A DNA stretch of 10,023 bases from Cephalothrix simula (Eukaryota; Nemertea; Palaeonemertea; Archinemertea; Cephalotrichidae). The notes below the pieces were generated by a model. That model was not told where the DNA came from. It saw only the letters and a program-made list of their open reading frames with translations, and did not search any database. The stretch lies in contig JAXIUW010239396.1 in assembly GCA_035591015.1 (NCBI GenBank), positions 1 to 10,023 on the forward strand. The letters are read 5' to 3'. Position 1 is the stretch's first letter, and each line of letters starts with the position of its first letter. Of the stretch, positions 1 to 7,582 are shown in pieces. Position numbers and translations under genes: made by a program.

Positions 1-122
1 ATTAGGAATCCGATATTTGGGTCATTAGGTATGCTTGATATGCCAAACAACCTATTGTAGCCAGGGGGCCGAAATTTGTACATTTTACAGTGCCTCATCC
101 AATTTTTCCATCCATTTGTGTA
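1..122. repeat. End of a palindromic MITE-like element, truncated by the window edge
   Basis: The last part resembles the right end of the complete palindromic element at 2605-3337. Both have a G-run followed by tccgaaa/gccgaaa, then tgtac, then ctcatccaat/ttcatccaat, then ttccatcca, and both finish in TTTGTGTA or ATTGTGTA. This copy ends at the TA at 121-122. It is diverged and its other arm lies outside the window, so it could be a solo end or a full element. The similarity was read by eye. Confidence 0.6.
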
Positions 123-999
123 CTCACTAAAATATTTTTGTTTTCAAGAATGACGATAATATCTGGCAACAGTGCATTCTATTTTTGTTATTGGTTCTTT
201 TTTTGTGTATGTGTACATGATATGTGAACATTGCCGATTTGTCAAGAATTTCCGAGCTGCTGATATAATTTCATTTAAGTATTATTGAAAACAAAATATT
301 TGCTTAGTACAATAAAAATTAATTAGGTTGTTTGATATTATTTGGGGATAAATGCTTTATTTAATTAAAAAACTTTAATGTCACGAATACAAATGCACGA
401 CTGCACGTGCGTTATTTTATTAAAAGCATCAATTAGTGTAATGAATACAAGAAATATTGAATTGTTAAACAACTTGTACTCCTAATAATATTCGGCTAAT
501 CTTGAAATCCAAAAATATCGCTAATATTCGGCTAATCTTGAAATCCAAAAATATCGCTTTAATTGTAAATATAAGTACAGAATTATTTTTATTAAATGTA
601 TGAAAATGAAATTGTTAATAAATGTTAATCACTATTTACGTCTTTCATTTTTTTAAAGATTTGATACATCAATACTATGTTACTTTGCATGGCAGTTACT
701 AATTAAAATGAAGTCCGAGTGTGCCTAGTGATCTGACACCAAGCCTTTAGGGGCGGTGACCGGGAGTATCAAACCATATAACGTAGCGATTACCGAAAAT
801 GCGTCAAAAATACGTTCATACATGACGCACCTGTAAATTAGCGCATGTCAAATACCACTGTGGTAGAGCTATATCACAGCTAACGATCAGTAATAGTATT
901 CTGAGTTATTTGATACGTGTTCAATAATATAGCATTTTGTATATTTTATATTATTTCTGTAAATTGTTATATTTTGAACGTTTCGTCAAATACACTCTA
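123..999. other. Non-coding AT-rich stretch
   Basis: No ORF here shows codon structure, splice-site pairing or a recognisable protein motif. The only ordered structure is the 36-bp tandem duplication at 486-557. A locally more GC-rich block at about 710-890 has repeated acg/gcg motifs and small hairpins, and looks like old repeat sequence. The stretch lies downstream of the 3' end of the minus-strand zinc-finger gene. Confidence 0.5.
486..557. repeat. Perfect 36-bp tandem duplication, two copies
   Basis: Positions 486-521 and 522-557 are identical 36-base units beginning TAATATTCGGCTAATC and ending AAATATCGC. The lack of divergence implies a recent duplication. It overlaps no gene. Confidence 0.9.
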
Positions 1000-1271
1000 T
1001 ATGAAGCGTTGAGACATCCTACCGAATAACCCACATAAAAATTTAGATTATGAACCGAATAACCCCAATTTTTCAATGTGCAGCCCACTAGCCCGGAACA
1101 ATTTAGAGCGCTGGTTTCAATAGAAATGATTGCCCAAAATAAAAGGTATCCAAAGCGCAAAAAAATTTTGGGTCATGTAAATTTAAAGCATGAAATTTGT
1201 GGGTTATTTGGTTTATGTTCGCAGAATAGATGGTTTGTGGGTTATTCTGTATAACGTCTCAAAGCTTCATA
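1000..1271. repeat. Foldback/MITE-like element with ~36-bp terminal inverted repeats
   Basis: The left arm (1000-1035) starts TATGAAGCGTTGAGAC and ends GAATAACCCACA. The right arm (1236-1271) is its imperfect reverse complement, starting TGTGGGTTATTC and ending GTCTCAAAGCTTCATA. A second inner pair, around 1050 (aaccgaataacc) and 1200 (gggttatttggtt), repeats the same ataaccca motif, so the arms carry nested copies. There is no coding capacity. The small non-autonomous transposon interpretation rests on structure alone; the target-site duplication is unclear. Confidence 0.65.
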
Positions 1272-1284
1272 CGTGTCCTCGTTC

Positions 1285-1381
1285 TGTACAAGAGAAATAA
1301 CACTAGTTCATTGTTATACTCGTCCCCATACAGGGGTTCTCGTTTAAATATAGCAAGAACTCGTGTTGTATTTCTTGTACA
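1285..1381. repeat. Imperfect inverted repeat (hairpin)
   Basis: TGTACAAGAGAAATAACAC at 1285-1303 is nearly complementary to GTGTTGTATTTCTTGTACA at 1363-1381, with about 60 bases between the arms. No gene or terminator context explains it. It adjoins the foldback element ending at 1271. Confidence 0.6.
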
Positions 1382-1401
1382 AAATTCGGCCCAATAACGT
1401 A

Positions 1402-1477
1402 TATACTACGCAAAGGCTAAAAGGGGACTAAATCTCTAGGTCGATACAGTTCCCTGTATAGCCTTGACGTAGCATAT
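1402..1477. repeat. Imperfect inverted repeat (hairpin)
   Basis: The left arm at 1402-1428 (tatactacg...aaggct...ggggac) pairs imperfectly with the right arm at 1449-1477 (gttccctgtatagcctt...cgtagcatat). It lies 20 bases after the previous hairpin, so this interval is a cluster of foldback structures. Confidence 0.55.
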
Positions 1478-1718
1478 CAGAATATAGGTTAGATCATAGT
1501 AGTGATCGTTAACTAGCTTAAGTTGCAGTAGTAATTATTAAAGGCATTCCACCGCGGAACTGGATGGCTAATATTGGTCTAAAAAGGAACGTAAAGCGTG
1601 ATAAAAATCTAATACACTTGTATTTTTATTAAAGATTGACCTATAAGAGTCGAATTTTTTTATTATAAGAGAAAATAATTATATCTTCAACAAAATAAAT
1701 TTCACAATCTTTCATTGG

Positions 1719-1724
1719 TTTATT
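1719..1724 (-). promoter_or_regulatory. Polyadenylation signal AATAAA of the zinc-finger gene
   Basis: TTTATT on the plus strand reads AATAAA on the minus strand, about 50 nt beyond the stop codon at 1774-1776. Both position and sense fit the 3' end of the zinc-finger transcript. Confidence 0.6.
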
Positions 1725-1773
1725 TCTTAATACTGGTAGCCACAAATTTTGATTCATTGAATAAGTCGAGAAT

Positions 1774-2210
1774 TCAGTTATTTTCACTGCTAATCAGGCT
1801 AAGTAATGGTTTTTCGGGGAAGACAGCATCTACCTTGTTAATCACGCCACATTCAGGGCAACGAAAGATATATTTGCCTGTACTAGGCGAAATACAACAA
1901 TATTTTGCCTTAAATAGCGCACCAAAAAATGTTTCCTTGTGATACTCGCTAATGAAAGTCTTTTTTATCGTAATAGTTAAGGTACCTTTTTTTTCAACTC
2001 CCTTTACCATGACACATTCTGGAGCCATAAAAAGATGGTCTGGGCGAAGTGTCATTTCATATGACCTTTCATATCCTTTGTGTCCTTTTTCAAGCACCCA
2101 TTCAAATTTTGAACAATGCCGTTCAGTCATTACTGACATTGACTCGGGTCTCGGCAAAACTAAATCAATGTCGTTCATTGCATGAAGCCCGGGGTTTACT
2201 AATCTAATAT
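1774..2210 (-). CDS. Zinc-finger gene, last exon (C-terminal domain of unknown function)
   Basis: This is the terminal exon. It starts after the acceptor TTATTTTTCAG at 2211-2221 with two bases completing a codon begun in the exon at 2310-2452, and ends at TGA 1774-1776. It gives residues 96-240 of the visible 240-residue product. I do not recognise the family. The domain has no obvious signal peptide or membrane segment. Near the C-terminus, C200-C201 and a CPEC pair (C213, C216) could form a small zinc ribbon. Upstream, the exon stays open across the acceptor and contains an ATG at 2241, but phase agreement with the previous exon makes the acceptor reading better than a single-exon gene. 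The product may be nuclear, judging by the fingers in the other exons; that is inference. Confidence 0.6.
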
Positions 2211-2309
2211 CTGAAAAATAACGAATAGTCTTTATTTTCACACATAGTTTTAAAAATCGGTACAGCCAGGTACAGCATCAATGCTTGAGCTGTTTAATCT
2301 ACCACTTAC

Positions 2310-2452
2310 CTGGCAACTCAAAATATATTTTATTCTCTTTCACCACTGCCCTATAACATGCCATGGTCATCTTGTGCACACGTGATACATGATCTTTGAT
2401 GTATTTATATTTCTTTCCAGCACATTGAGGAAACAGGCAACCTTCCAATGAG
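2310..2452 (-). CDS. Zinc-finger gene, internal exon with second C2H2 finger
   Basis: This 143-bp exon lies between acceptor TTATTTTTAG and a consensus donor CCAG|GTAAGT at 2309. It is too short to stand out as an ORF. Its frame carries a C-x4-C-x10-H-x4-H unit (C53, C58, H69, H74 of the visible product; GCLFPQCAGKKYKYIKDHV followed by SRVH), an atypical C2H2 finger with wide cysteine and histidine spacing. It enters with one base completing the AG of the upstream exon (Ser) and leaves with a single G completed by AT of the downstream exon (Asp). The agreement of both junction phases is the main evidence that it is real. Confidence 0.7.
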
Positions 2453-2604
2453 CTAAAAATAAGAAAATTAAATAATGAACATCTTCATCATTTCATCTAA
2501 AAATGCTAGATAGTTGATAAACATGGGTGTTTTAACTGGGGTTTTATTGGAACGAGCGCCCCGGACGAGCGCAAAACGCAAAATAATGGGCTAGTTAACC
2601 AAAG

Positions 2605-3337
2605 TACACAATTGGATGGAATTATTGGATGAGGGATCTAACGAGGTACATTTTCCCTAACAGTTTAGCATATTGGCGGGTACTAGGCACCCATAAACTA
2701 TATATTTTTAGAAAGATCTTGACGAACCTAGGAAAGTGGGAGGGTAAAATTTTTACTCCGACCCCCTGGGTGGGCGTAGGGGGGTCAAAAAGGGCTAAAA
2801 ATTGGCATTTTTTACCTCTGTCGATAACTCATTTTGGCCGGTAATAAAAAAACAGTACACTGTATATTTTTAAAAAGGTCGTGAACAGCCCCGAAGAATA
2901 GGAGGGTCAAAAAAAGTTTTCCTACCCCCGGGGTACGGACAGGGGGCAAAAAGGGCCCAAAATGGGTGGGAGTAGAAAAATGCCCATTTTGCCCCCTAAC
3001 CCAACCATGGGGTTGGTAAAAAATTTGTGACCACCCTATTCTCCTAGGCTCTTCACGACCTTTCAAAAAATATTTAGTGTACTGGTGTCTACTACCGGCC
3101 AAAATGAGATACCGACAGGGGTAAAAAATGCCTATTTTTAGCCCTTTTTGACCCCCCTACGCCCAACCAGGGGGTCGGAGTAAAAATTTTACCCTCCCAC
3201 TTTCCTAGGCTCGTCAAGACCTTTCAAAAATATATAGTTTATGGATGCCTAGTGCTCGCCAATATGCTTAACTGTTAGGGGGGTCCGAAAATGTACCTCG
3301 TTAGATCCTTCATCCAATAATTCCATCCAATTGTGTA
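2605..3337. mobile_element. Long palindromic MITE/foldback element inside an intron of the zinc-finger gene
   Basis: The two halves are near-complete reverse complements. TACACAATTGGATGG at 2605 pairs with CCATCCAATTGTGTA ending at 3337, and complementarity continues through matching blocks (gatctaacgaggtac, aactatatattttt, gggagggtaaaatttttactcc, ggggggtcaaaaagggctaaaaa) to a centre near 2970. The ends are TA-CACAATTGG, which fits a TA target duplication of the Tc1/mariner type, though that assignment is tentative. Each arm itself contains two diverged tandem units of about 165 bp (from about 2690 and about 2853), each with an 'actatatattttt..aaaggtc' start and a G-run/C-run end. Open frames inside it are only side effects of low stop density. 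It has no transposase, so it would be non-autonomous. A related end lies at 1-122. Confidence 0.85.
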
Positions 3338-3949
3338 TATTTTCCAAATAATCGATTTAAAATTTTATTTAGTATGAATTGCACACAAATATAAAGTTAT
3401 TTAGCTCATAAATAAACCATTCTGTTGATAAACACTAGTCAAAATCTATCTCAAACAAACTAGTTTGCATAATAATCAGTATGAACATCATATTTTCGTA
3501 CCGGGGTATAATAACCATCATAAATTCATCGAATTTATTAATCTATTAAAAAATATTTGTCGGGGGTCTTAAAGTCGTGATTTAGACATAAATTGAAATG
3601 AGAGAAATTGATTGTTACGCCCGCATGTACAATGCATAGCGCATTCGGCATTGCTACCTTTTGCGACACATAACGCCATAGCATCAATAACGTAGCGCTA
3701 TAAATTCATGCTTCGGTTACAATGTCAATGACAGTACAGCACCATAGCGAGGCGGCGCTAATTGTCTGAATTTCATTGACACAGTGCATAAGATTATAGC
3801 ACTCAAAATGGCATTTAATAATCTTTATAATACAATCGTTTACATTTTCTTACTGTAAATCACTTTTTTTCATAAATTGTAAACAATTGCATTAATGAAA
3901 TAGTGATTAAAACTTAATCAGTATTAATCAAATAGAAAAAAAAAATCAC
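3338..3949. other. Intron remainder with GCGCTA-rich repeat block
   Basis: This is the rest of the intron between the zinc-finger exons. No coding signal is seen. Positions 3620-3800 are less AT-rich, with several tagcg/gcgcta motifs, and end in a 22-23-base sequence (3770-3792) that recurs at 5373-5394. This suggests an old dispersed repeat. Confidence 0.45.
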
Positions 3950-4092
3950 CTTTCATCTTTACATTTTGGCAACTTATCATGCTCAACTCTTTCCATTCGA
4001 TGTTGTCTTCTTAAATGACGATCCAAACGAACAGTTACTTTTCCATACTGACGACAACCTTTAACTCGGCAGATATCATCCACAACGACTGG
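3950..4092 (-). CDS. Zinc-finger gene, exon with first C2H2 finger (5' exons not found)
   Basis: This 143-bp exon lies between acceptor TTTGTATTTCAG at 4093-4104 and donor GAAAG|GTGATT at 3949. It encodes a C-x4-C-x12-H-x4-H finger (C8, C13, H26, H31; CRVKGCRQYGK then HLRRQH), close to the spacing of classical long-linker C2H2 fingers. It opens in phase 0 and closes with two bases, matching the next exon. The first Met in frame (M33) comes after the finger, so at least one upstream exon carrying the start must exist; I could not identify it in the window. Paired fingers suggest nucleic-acid binding, but no target or pathway can be named. Confidence 0.7.
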
Positions 4093-4742
4093 CTGAAATA
4101 CAAAGGTTAAAGAATGTTTAAACTCAATTAAACCTCTAAACTTTGAATTGATTTGAATAAATATGGGTCCCTACTATGGGTGATTCTTCGTTACTGTAAC
4201 CTATTCTTATTCTAGTTTCACAACTAAAATTGATTTAAGAATTATGCATCAAAATTAATTTTGCAGATCAAGGTCAACATTGTTCAGAATTCAAAAGCCT
4301 TGAACGTTGTGTCCAAGCAAGTGTTTTTTGAAGAAAAAGATAATTTTAGAAACATTTTGTCAATGATGTTATATCGATATATCAATAGATATCTAAACCC
4401 CGGAATTTTGTCCTTCAAAAGTCAAGATTTGTATTTATTAATTACAAAACATAAACGATCATAGTGAATACCAATATGACTGAAATAGACTTCTGTCATA
4501 TAATATTATAAGAGAAATCGGGAGTAGTACAATTCAAGACAATTCAATTTTCAAAAGTTTAATTCAGTAACATTTGGGTTAATCTCCACCCGATACACAT
4601 TAAATTACACTTAAATGTGTGCTATGTGCAAATGAATGCTAAATCCTGCTCTCCCAGCCCCTTCCAAGCATAGGTTTCATTGATCGGTACATCCTTTATT
4701 GGAAGTTTTAATCCCTGAATCGGCCATCCTTCGAAATAGTCT
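4093..4742. other. Probable intron or intergenic sequence, no feature seen
   Basis: This stretch is upstream of the zinc-finger exons on the minus strand. A 67-codon open frame on the plus strand (4261-4464) has no recognisable motif, begins at a non-ATG codon and is low in complexity. A small hairpin (acacatt...aatgtgt) lies near 4597-4620. I see no exon with acceptable splice sites and phase. Confidence 0.4.
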
Positions 4743-5000
4743 GGGGACATAGCTCAGTGGTCTAGACAGCTCTTAACCCTTTGAAGTTAAGCAACGATGT
4801 CCTAGGTTAGCAGTTGGATGGGTAACCGGAACAGTTGTCTCATGGGCGACAGGACGGTCCTGTCATCCCTGATCAAGTAGGCAGTGCTGCTTGTGATGGC
4901 TCTTACTGCACCCTTACACCCGTTATCGCTGCACCACGTTTGCTTAAAAGTTCCTTCGTGAACTTGTTTTAGAATGCAAGGGTAAATAACTAATAACTAT
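4743..5000 (+). mobile_element. SINE with tRNA-like head and 5S rRNA-like promoter
   Basis: The head starts GGGGACATAGCTCAGTGG, whose TAGCTCAGTGG at 4750-4760 is a tRNA-type A box. It is followed by two blocks of a 5S rRNA internal promoter in the right order and spacing: GAAGTTAAGCAACG at 4783-4796 and GGTTAGCAGTTGGATGGG with TAACCG at 4805-4828. A GC-richer body of unknown origin follows, and the 3' end is GGGTAAATAACTAATAACTA, a simple-repeat tail typical of SINEs. It cannot be a functional 5S or tRNA gene, because the flanking stem halves are absent. Pol III transcription is implied from the known class. No clear target-site duplication was found, so the boundaries are approximate. Confidence 0.75.
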
Positions 5001-5444
5001 TGATTAGGACAACAATAAATGACTGTGAGCTGTAATTGTGCAAGACAGCGTAACGATGACTCAGTCAACAGAATTGGGACGCTAATTAATAATAATGTAG
5101 ATATGTATCTATAGATAGAATTCGATGAAAAACAAAATAATTTGTTGAAAAGACGGTTGAAAAACATGAAAAATCAAAAGCTAGATCATTCTGTTCAGTT
5201 ATGTTTTTCATTCGACTTCCCTAAGGATGCGCTAAAGGAGCGCTTTGTTACCGAACCCCTTAACGATTATTGCGCTATGCGCTAACATTGTCAACGAAAC
5301 AAGAAGTATGTCTCGCTACATTGATCTGGGATAGCGCTAACATCGTCAGTCATCGACCCCGTCTTGCGAAGGATTTCATTGACCAGTGCATAAGTATTCA
5401 GATTACCTGATTACGGAATTATAAAATTGGAATCTACCAAAAAT

Positions 5445-5789
5445 CCATACTGCAAAGGATGTCGTATTAGCGTGACACATCACGCGGCAGAAAGTTTCGA
5501 ACCTTGTACTAATTTTCGGCACGCCAACCAAAAATCCTGCCGAATATTTTCAGCAGCCGGAGAAATCCCTAACTTACCAAGAAAACAGCAGAAAACACCA
5601 GTTAAATTATATTTTGGTCACTCAGATTTGCATTTTTACATGTTTTAGGGTAGATATATGCTTAAAATTGCTTAGCTTCCTGGACCCCATGCCGTTATAA
5701 ACTGGGGGAGGCTTGCACCCCAGCCACACAATCTCGGCACTTCATTTCGGCAGCGTCACACGGCAGGTTCATCGTCCTTTGCAGTATGG
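5445..5789. repeat. Inverted repeat pair, possible foldback element
   Basis: CCATACTGCAAAGGA (5445-5459) and its exact complement TCCTTTGCAGTATGG (5775-5789) bracket about 315 bases. Both flanks also hold cgtgaca/cgtcaca and CGGCAG motifs, so the inner arms may be diverged continuations. Element status is inferred from structure only. Confidence 0.5.
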
Positions 5790-6130
5790 CCCCAAGATGA
5801 TCATTTCTATTGATCGCGAAATAACTCACTGCTGACCACGAAAGATAGAAAATTGCAGTCAATTGACTCTTTGCCAACTGTGACTGATTTGCTGGAAATA
5901 TTGTTTTTTAGATCGCGTGCTTTAATTTTTGACATAGGACAGGGGCTTGATCTGTAAACTTAGGGAGACTTGTCTGCAGTACACTATTTCAATTTTTCAG
6001 TAGACAATTCTATTGTCACTCACAATTTTTCAGTGTCAAAAATTTTGGCCAGCTTGTCTTTTAATTCTCCTTTCCATCTTTTTTATAAACAAACGCTATC
6101 TTGCTGAAAACTTGCAATGTGGCACCTTGC

Positions 6131-6162
6131 TTGATACATCTCGGCCAGCTTTGATGTATCAA
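6131..6162. repeat. Perfect 10-bp hairpin
   Basis: TTGATACATC at 6131-6140 and GATGTATCAA at 6153-6162 are exact complements around a 12-base loop. No gene context gives it a role. Confidence 0.7.
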
Positions 6163-6359
6163 TACCCTTGACATCATCCAGTATGATTCCCATTAATTGA
6201 TCTAAGCTTCCAGCACTGAAAAATTTGGGCCAATCAAATTAATTCCAGACTCAGCCAATCATAGTAGACTTGATCACATTAGTAGACTTGTCGCATTTTA
6301 GATTTATTAGCAGAATAAATTCTGTTAGTCTCTGCGAGCTGATGGCAATGTGGATAGGG

Positions 6360-6379
6360 CTCTCTCTCTCTTTCTCTCT
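6360..6379. repeat. CT-rich microsatellite
   Basis: A short (CT)n tract is interrupted by TTT. It lies beyond the 3' end of the decayed SGNH ORF. Confidence 0.7.
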
Positions 6380-6515
6380 GTATTGTTTACCCAGATCGCT
6401 GGGCGGAGCTTTGCTCTCACACTGGGATAGATTTTTGGGTAGATTTACAATTGGTAGTTTTGGGTTGGTTTGGGTTTGAATGGATTAGATTTCATTTTGT
6501 TGTCGTAAAATTTTT

Positions 6516-7235
6516 TCAGTACAGTTTTGAGCTATTCTTTGTCCAAAAAGGTGGGTTTATGTGAAAATTATGATTAGGGAGCATTATGTCTTCAATTTTC
6601 ATTTTGTTAAAAGGTGGGAGGTTGATTACATCAAATAAGTTGTCATTTTCTTCTTTTAGTAGCAGATTAAAGGATGATACATTGCGTCTAATGGTGGGTT
6701 CAGCGATGATAGGTGGTATTTGTATAACATATATTTTAATTTTCAATTCTTCATTTATGTTTTTGATTGTGTTTTTTAGGTTTTCAAAAAGTTCGTATGG
6801 ATTTTGTTTCAGTCTGAGATGATTAGTGCCTAATAGTAGAATTAAATGATTAGCTTGTTTTAGGTTTTTTTTCATGTTTTCATCTTTTAGGTTGTTTTTT
6901 AAGTCATCTATGTTTAAAATGTTTTGATAATGTAATGTGTTAAGATTTTTAGGTGTTAAAATGACATTGATTTTTGTCCCTTATCATTCTTCCGTTTGAA
7001 TCGAAAATAGTGATTACATTAGATTAATTACTTGAGTCCTTAATTTGTTCTAGTTCTTTCATGGCTTTTTGATATTTTAATTGTGTTGTAGCATAAAGTT
7101 CAGTCATAATGTTGTAATTTTCAGTTATTTCTTTATATTTGGATTCTAAGTCTCTAGTTGTTTGATTTTTTGCTTTAGTTCTTTTTTTCTTGTTGGGCAG
7201 ATGTGAGTTGATTTTTCTTTTGTTTTATTTGTGGG
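6516..7235 (-). pseudogene. Decayed coiled-coil plus SGNH/GDSL-hydrolase ORF, probably transposon-borne
   Basis: Read on the minus strand, the N-terminal part (about 7235-7027) is lysine/glutamate-rich with a basic patch (NKKKRTK) and heptad-like coiled-coil sequence. A TAA follows at 7026-7024, then ITIFDSNGRMI (FDS at 7005-6997), the block I serine motif of SGNH hydrolases. A frameshift at about 6965-6985 leads into the last intact stretch (6875-6516), with LLLGTNHLRL (block III Gly-x-Asn, residues 16-18 of that stretch), YVIQIPP and VSSFN in the usual order. The terminal block V region NHNFHIN keeps the His but lacks the expected Asp. A second frame switch near 7155 joins two coiled-coil frames. 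Coiled coil followed by an SGNH esterase is seen in ORF1 of CR1/L2-type LINEs and other metazoan mobile elements. The stop, two frameshifts and lost Asp argue that it is dead. No reverse transcriptase follows in the window. Confidence 0.6.
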
Positions 7236-7561
7236 CTGCTCAAAGTCAAACAACAGGTGAAAAATTACAAACTGATAACAAAAATTTTTTTTCTTGGGCA
7301 TTAAGATATCCATGAAGTAGAAGATTTTTCATACATTAAAACGTCTTCCTTTAGCCTATTAAATATGATATTGATGTCCACCTCTTGTTTACTTTGCTTT
7401 ACTCTACCTTGCTCTGGGTAGGACTAATTCTAATCATTAATCTTAATTTGTTTACTTTGCTTTACTCTACCTTGCTCTGGGTAGGACTAATTCTAATCAT
7501 TAATCTTAATATCCATTTCTTTTTTGTTTCGTTGTGAAAAGATCTAAAAATTATTTTTCAG
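7236..7561 (+). other. Intron or 5' flank before the MOCS2B exon
   Basis: This stretch is non-coding and contains the 63-bp tandem duplication. It ends in a good splice acceptor, ATTATTTTTCAG (AG at 7560-7561). The acceptor implies an upstream exon (5' UTR or another cistron) or a trans-spliced leader. No such exon was found in the window. Confidence 0.5.
7385..7510. repeat. Perfect 63-bp tandem duplication, two copies
   Basis: Positions 7385-7447 and 7448-7510 are identical units beginning TTGTTTACTTTGCTTTACTC and ending CATTAATCTTAAT. They end about 50 bp before the splice acceptor of the MOCS2B exon. The identity implies a recent event. Confidence 0.9.
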
Positions 7562-7582
7562 GCAAATTTACAAAAGAAATGA

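Larger units (their letters stand above)
5001..6250. other. Repeat-rich non-coding stretch
   Basis: No coding region is supported. Positions 5220-5395 contain repeated gcgctaaca(t/c)(t/c)gtca motifs (near 5278 and 5334) and the 22-base sequence at 5373-5394 shared with 3770-3792. CCATACTGCAAAGGA at 5445-5459 recurs inverted at 5775-5789. A perfect short hairpin lies at 6131-6162. The two short open frames here (5427-5648 and 5695-5877) overlap the repeat arms and show no protein motif. Confidence 0.45.

Noticed and set aside
951-1160. 69-codon open frame on the minus strand
   Set aside because: It overlaps the arm of the foldback element at 1000-1271 and has no recognisable domain.
2629-3102. 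Open frames at 2629-2844 (+) and 2812-3102 (-)
   Set aside because: They lie wholly inside the palindromic element and mirror each other's sequence; there is no protein motif.
4261-4464. 67-codon open frame on the plus strand
   Set aside because: It begins at a non-ATG codon, its composition is AT-driven, and it has no motif or supporting donor site.
4743-4830. Functional tRNA or 5S rRNA gene
   Set aside because: Only promoter blocks are recognisable; there is no acceptor stem, anticodon arm or complete 5S helices, and a SINE-like tail follows.
5427-5877. Open frames at 5427-5648 (+) and 5695-5877 (-)
   Set aside because: They overlap the inverted-repeat arms. A GTAAGT donor on the minus strand near 5580 was considered as a zinc-finger 5' exon end, but all three frames before it close quickly.
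4093-7561. Upstream MOCS2A cistron in the window
   Set aside because: I looked on the plus strand for the diagnostic C-terminal PPISGG-type end and found none; the short frame before the MOCS2B ATG does not end in Gly-Gly.
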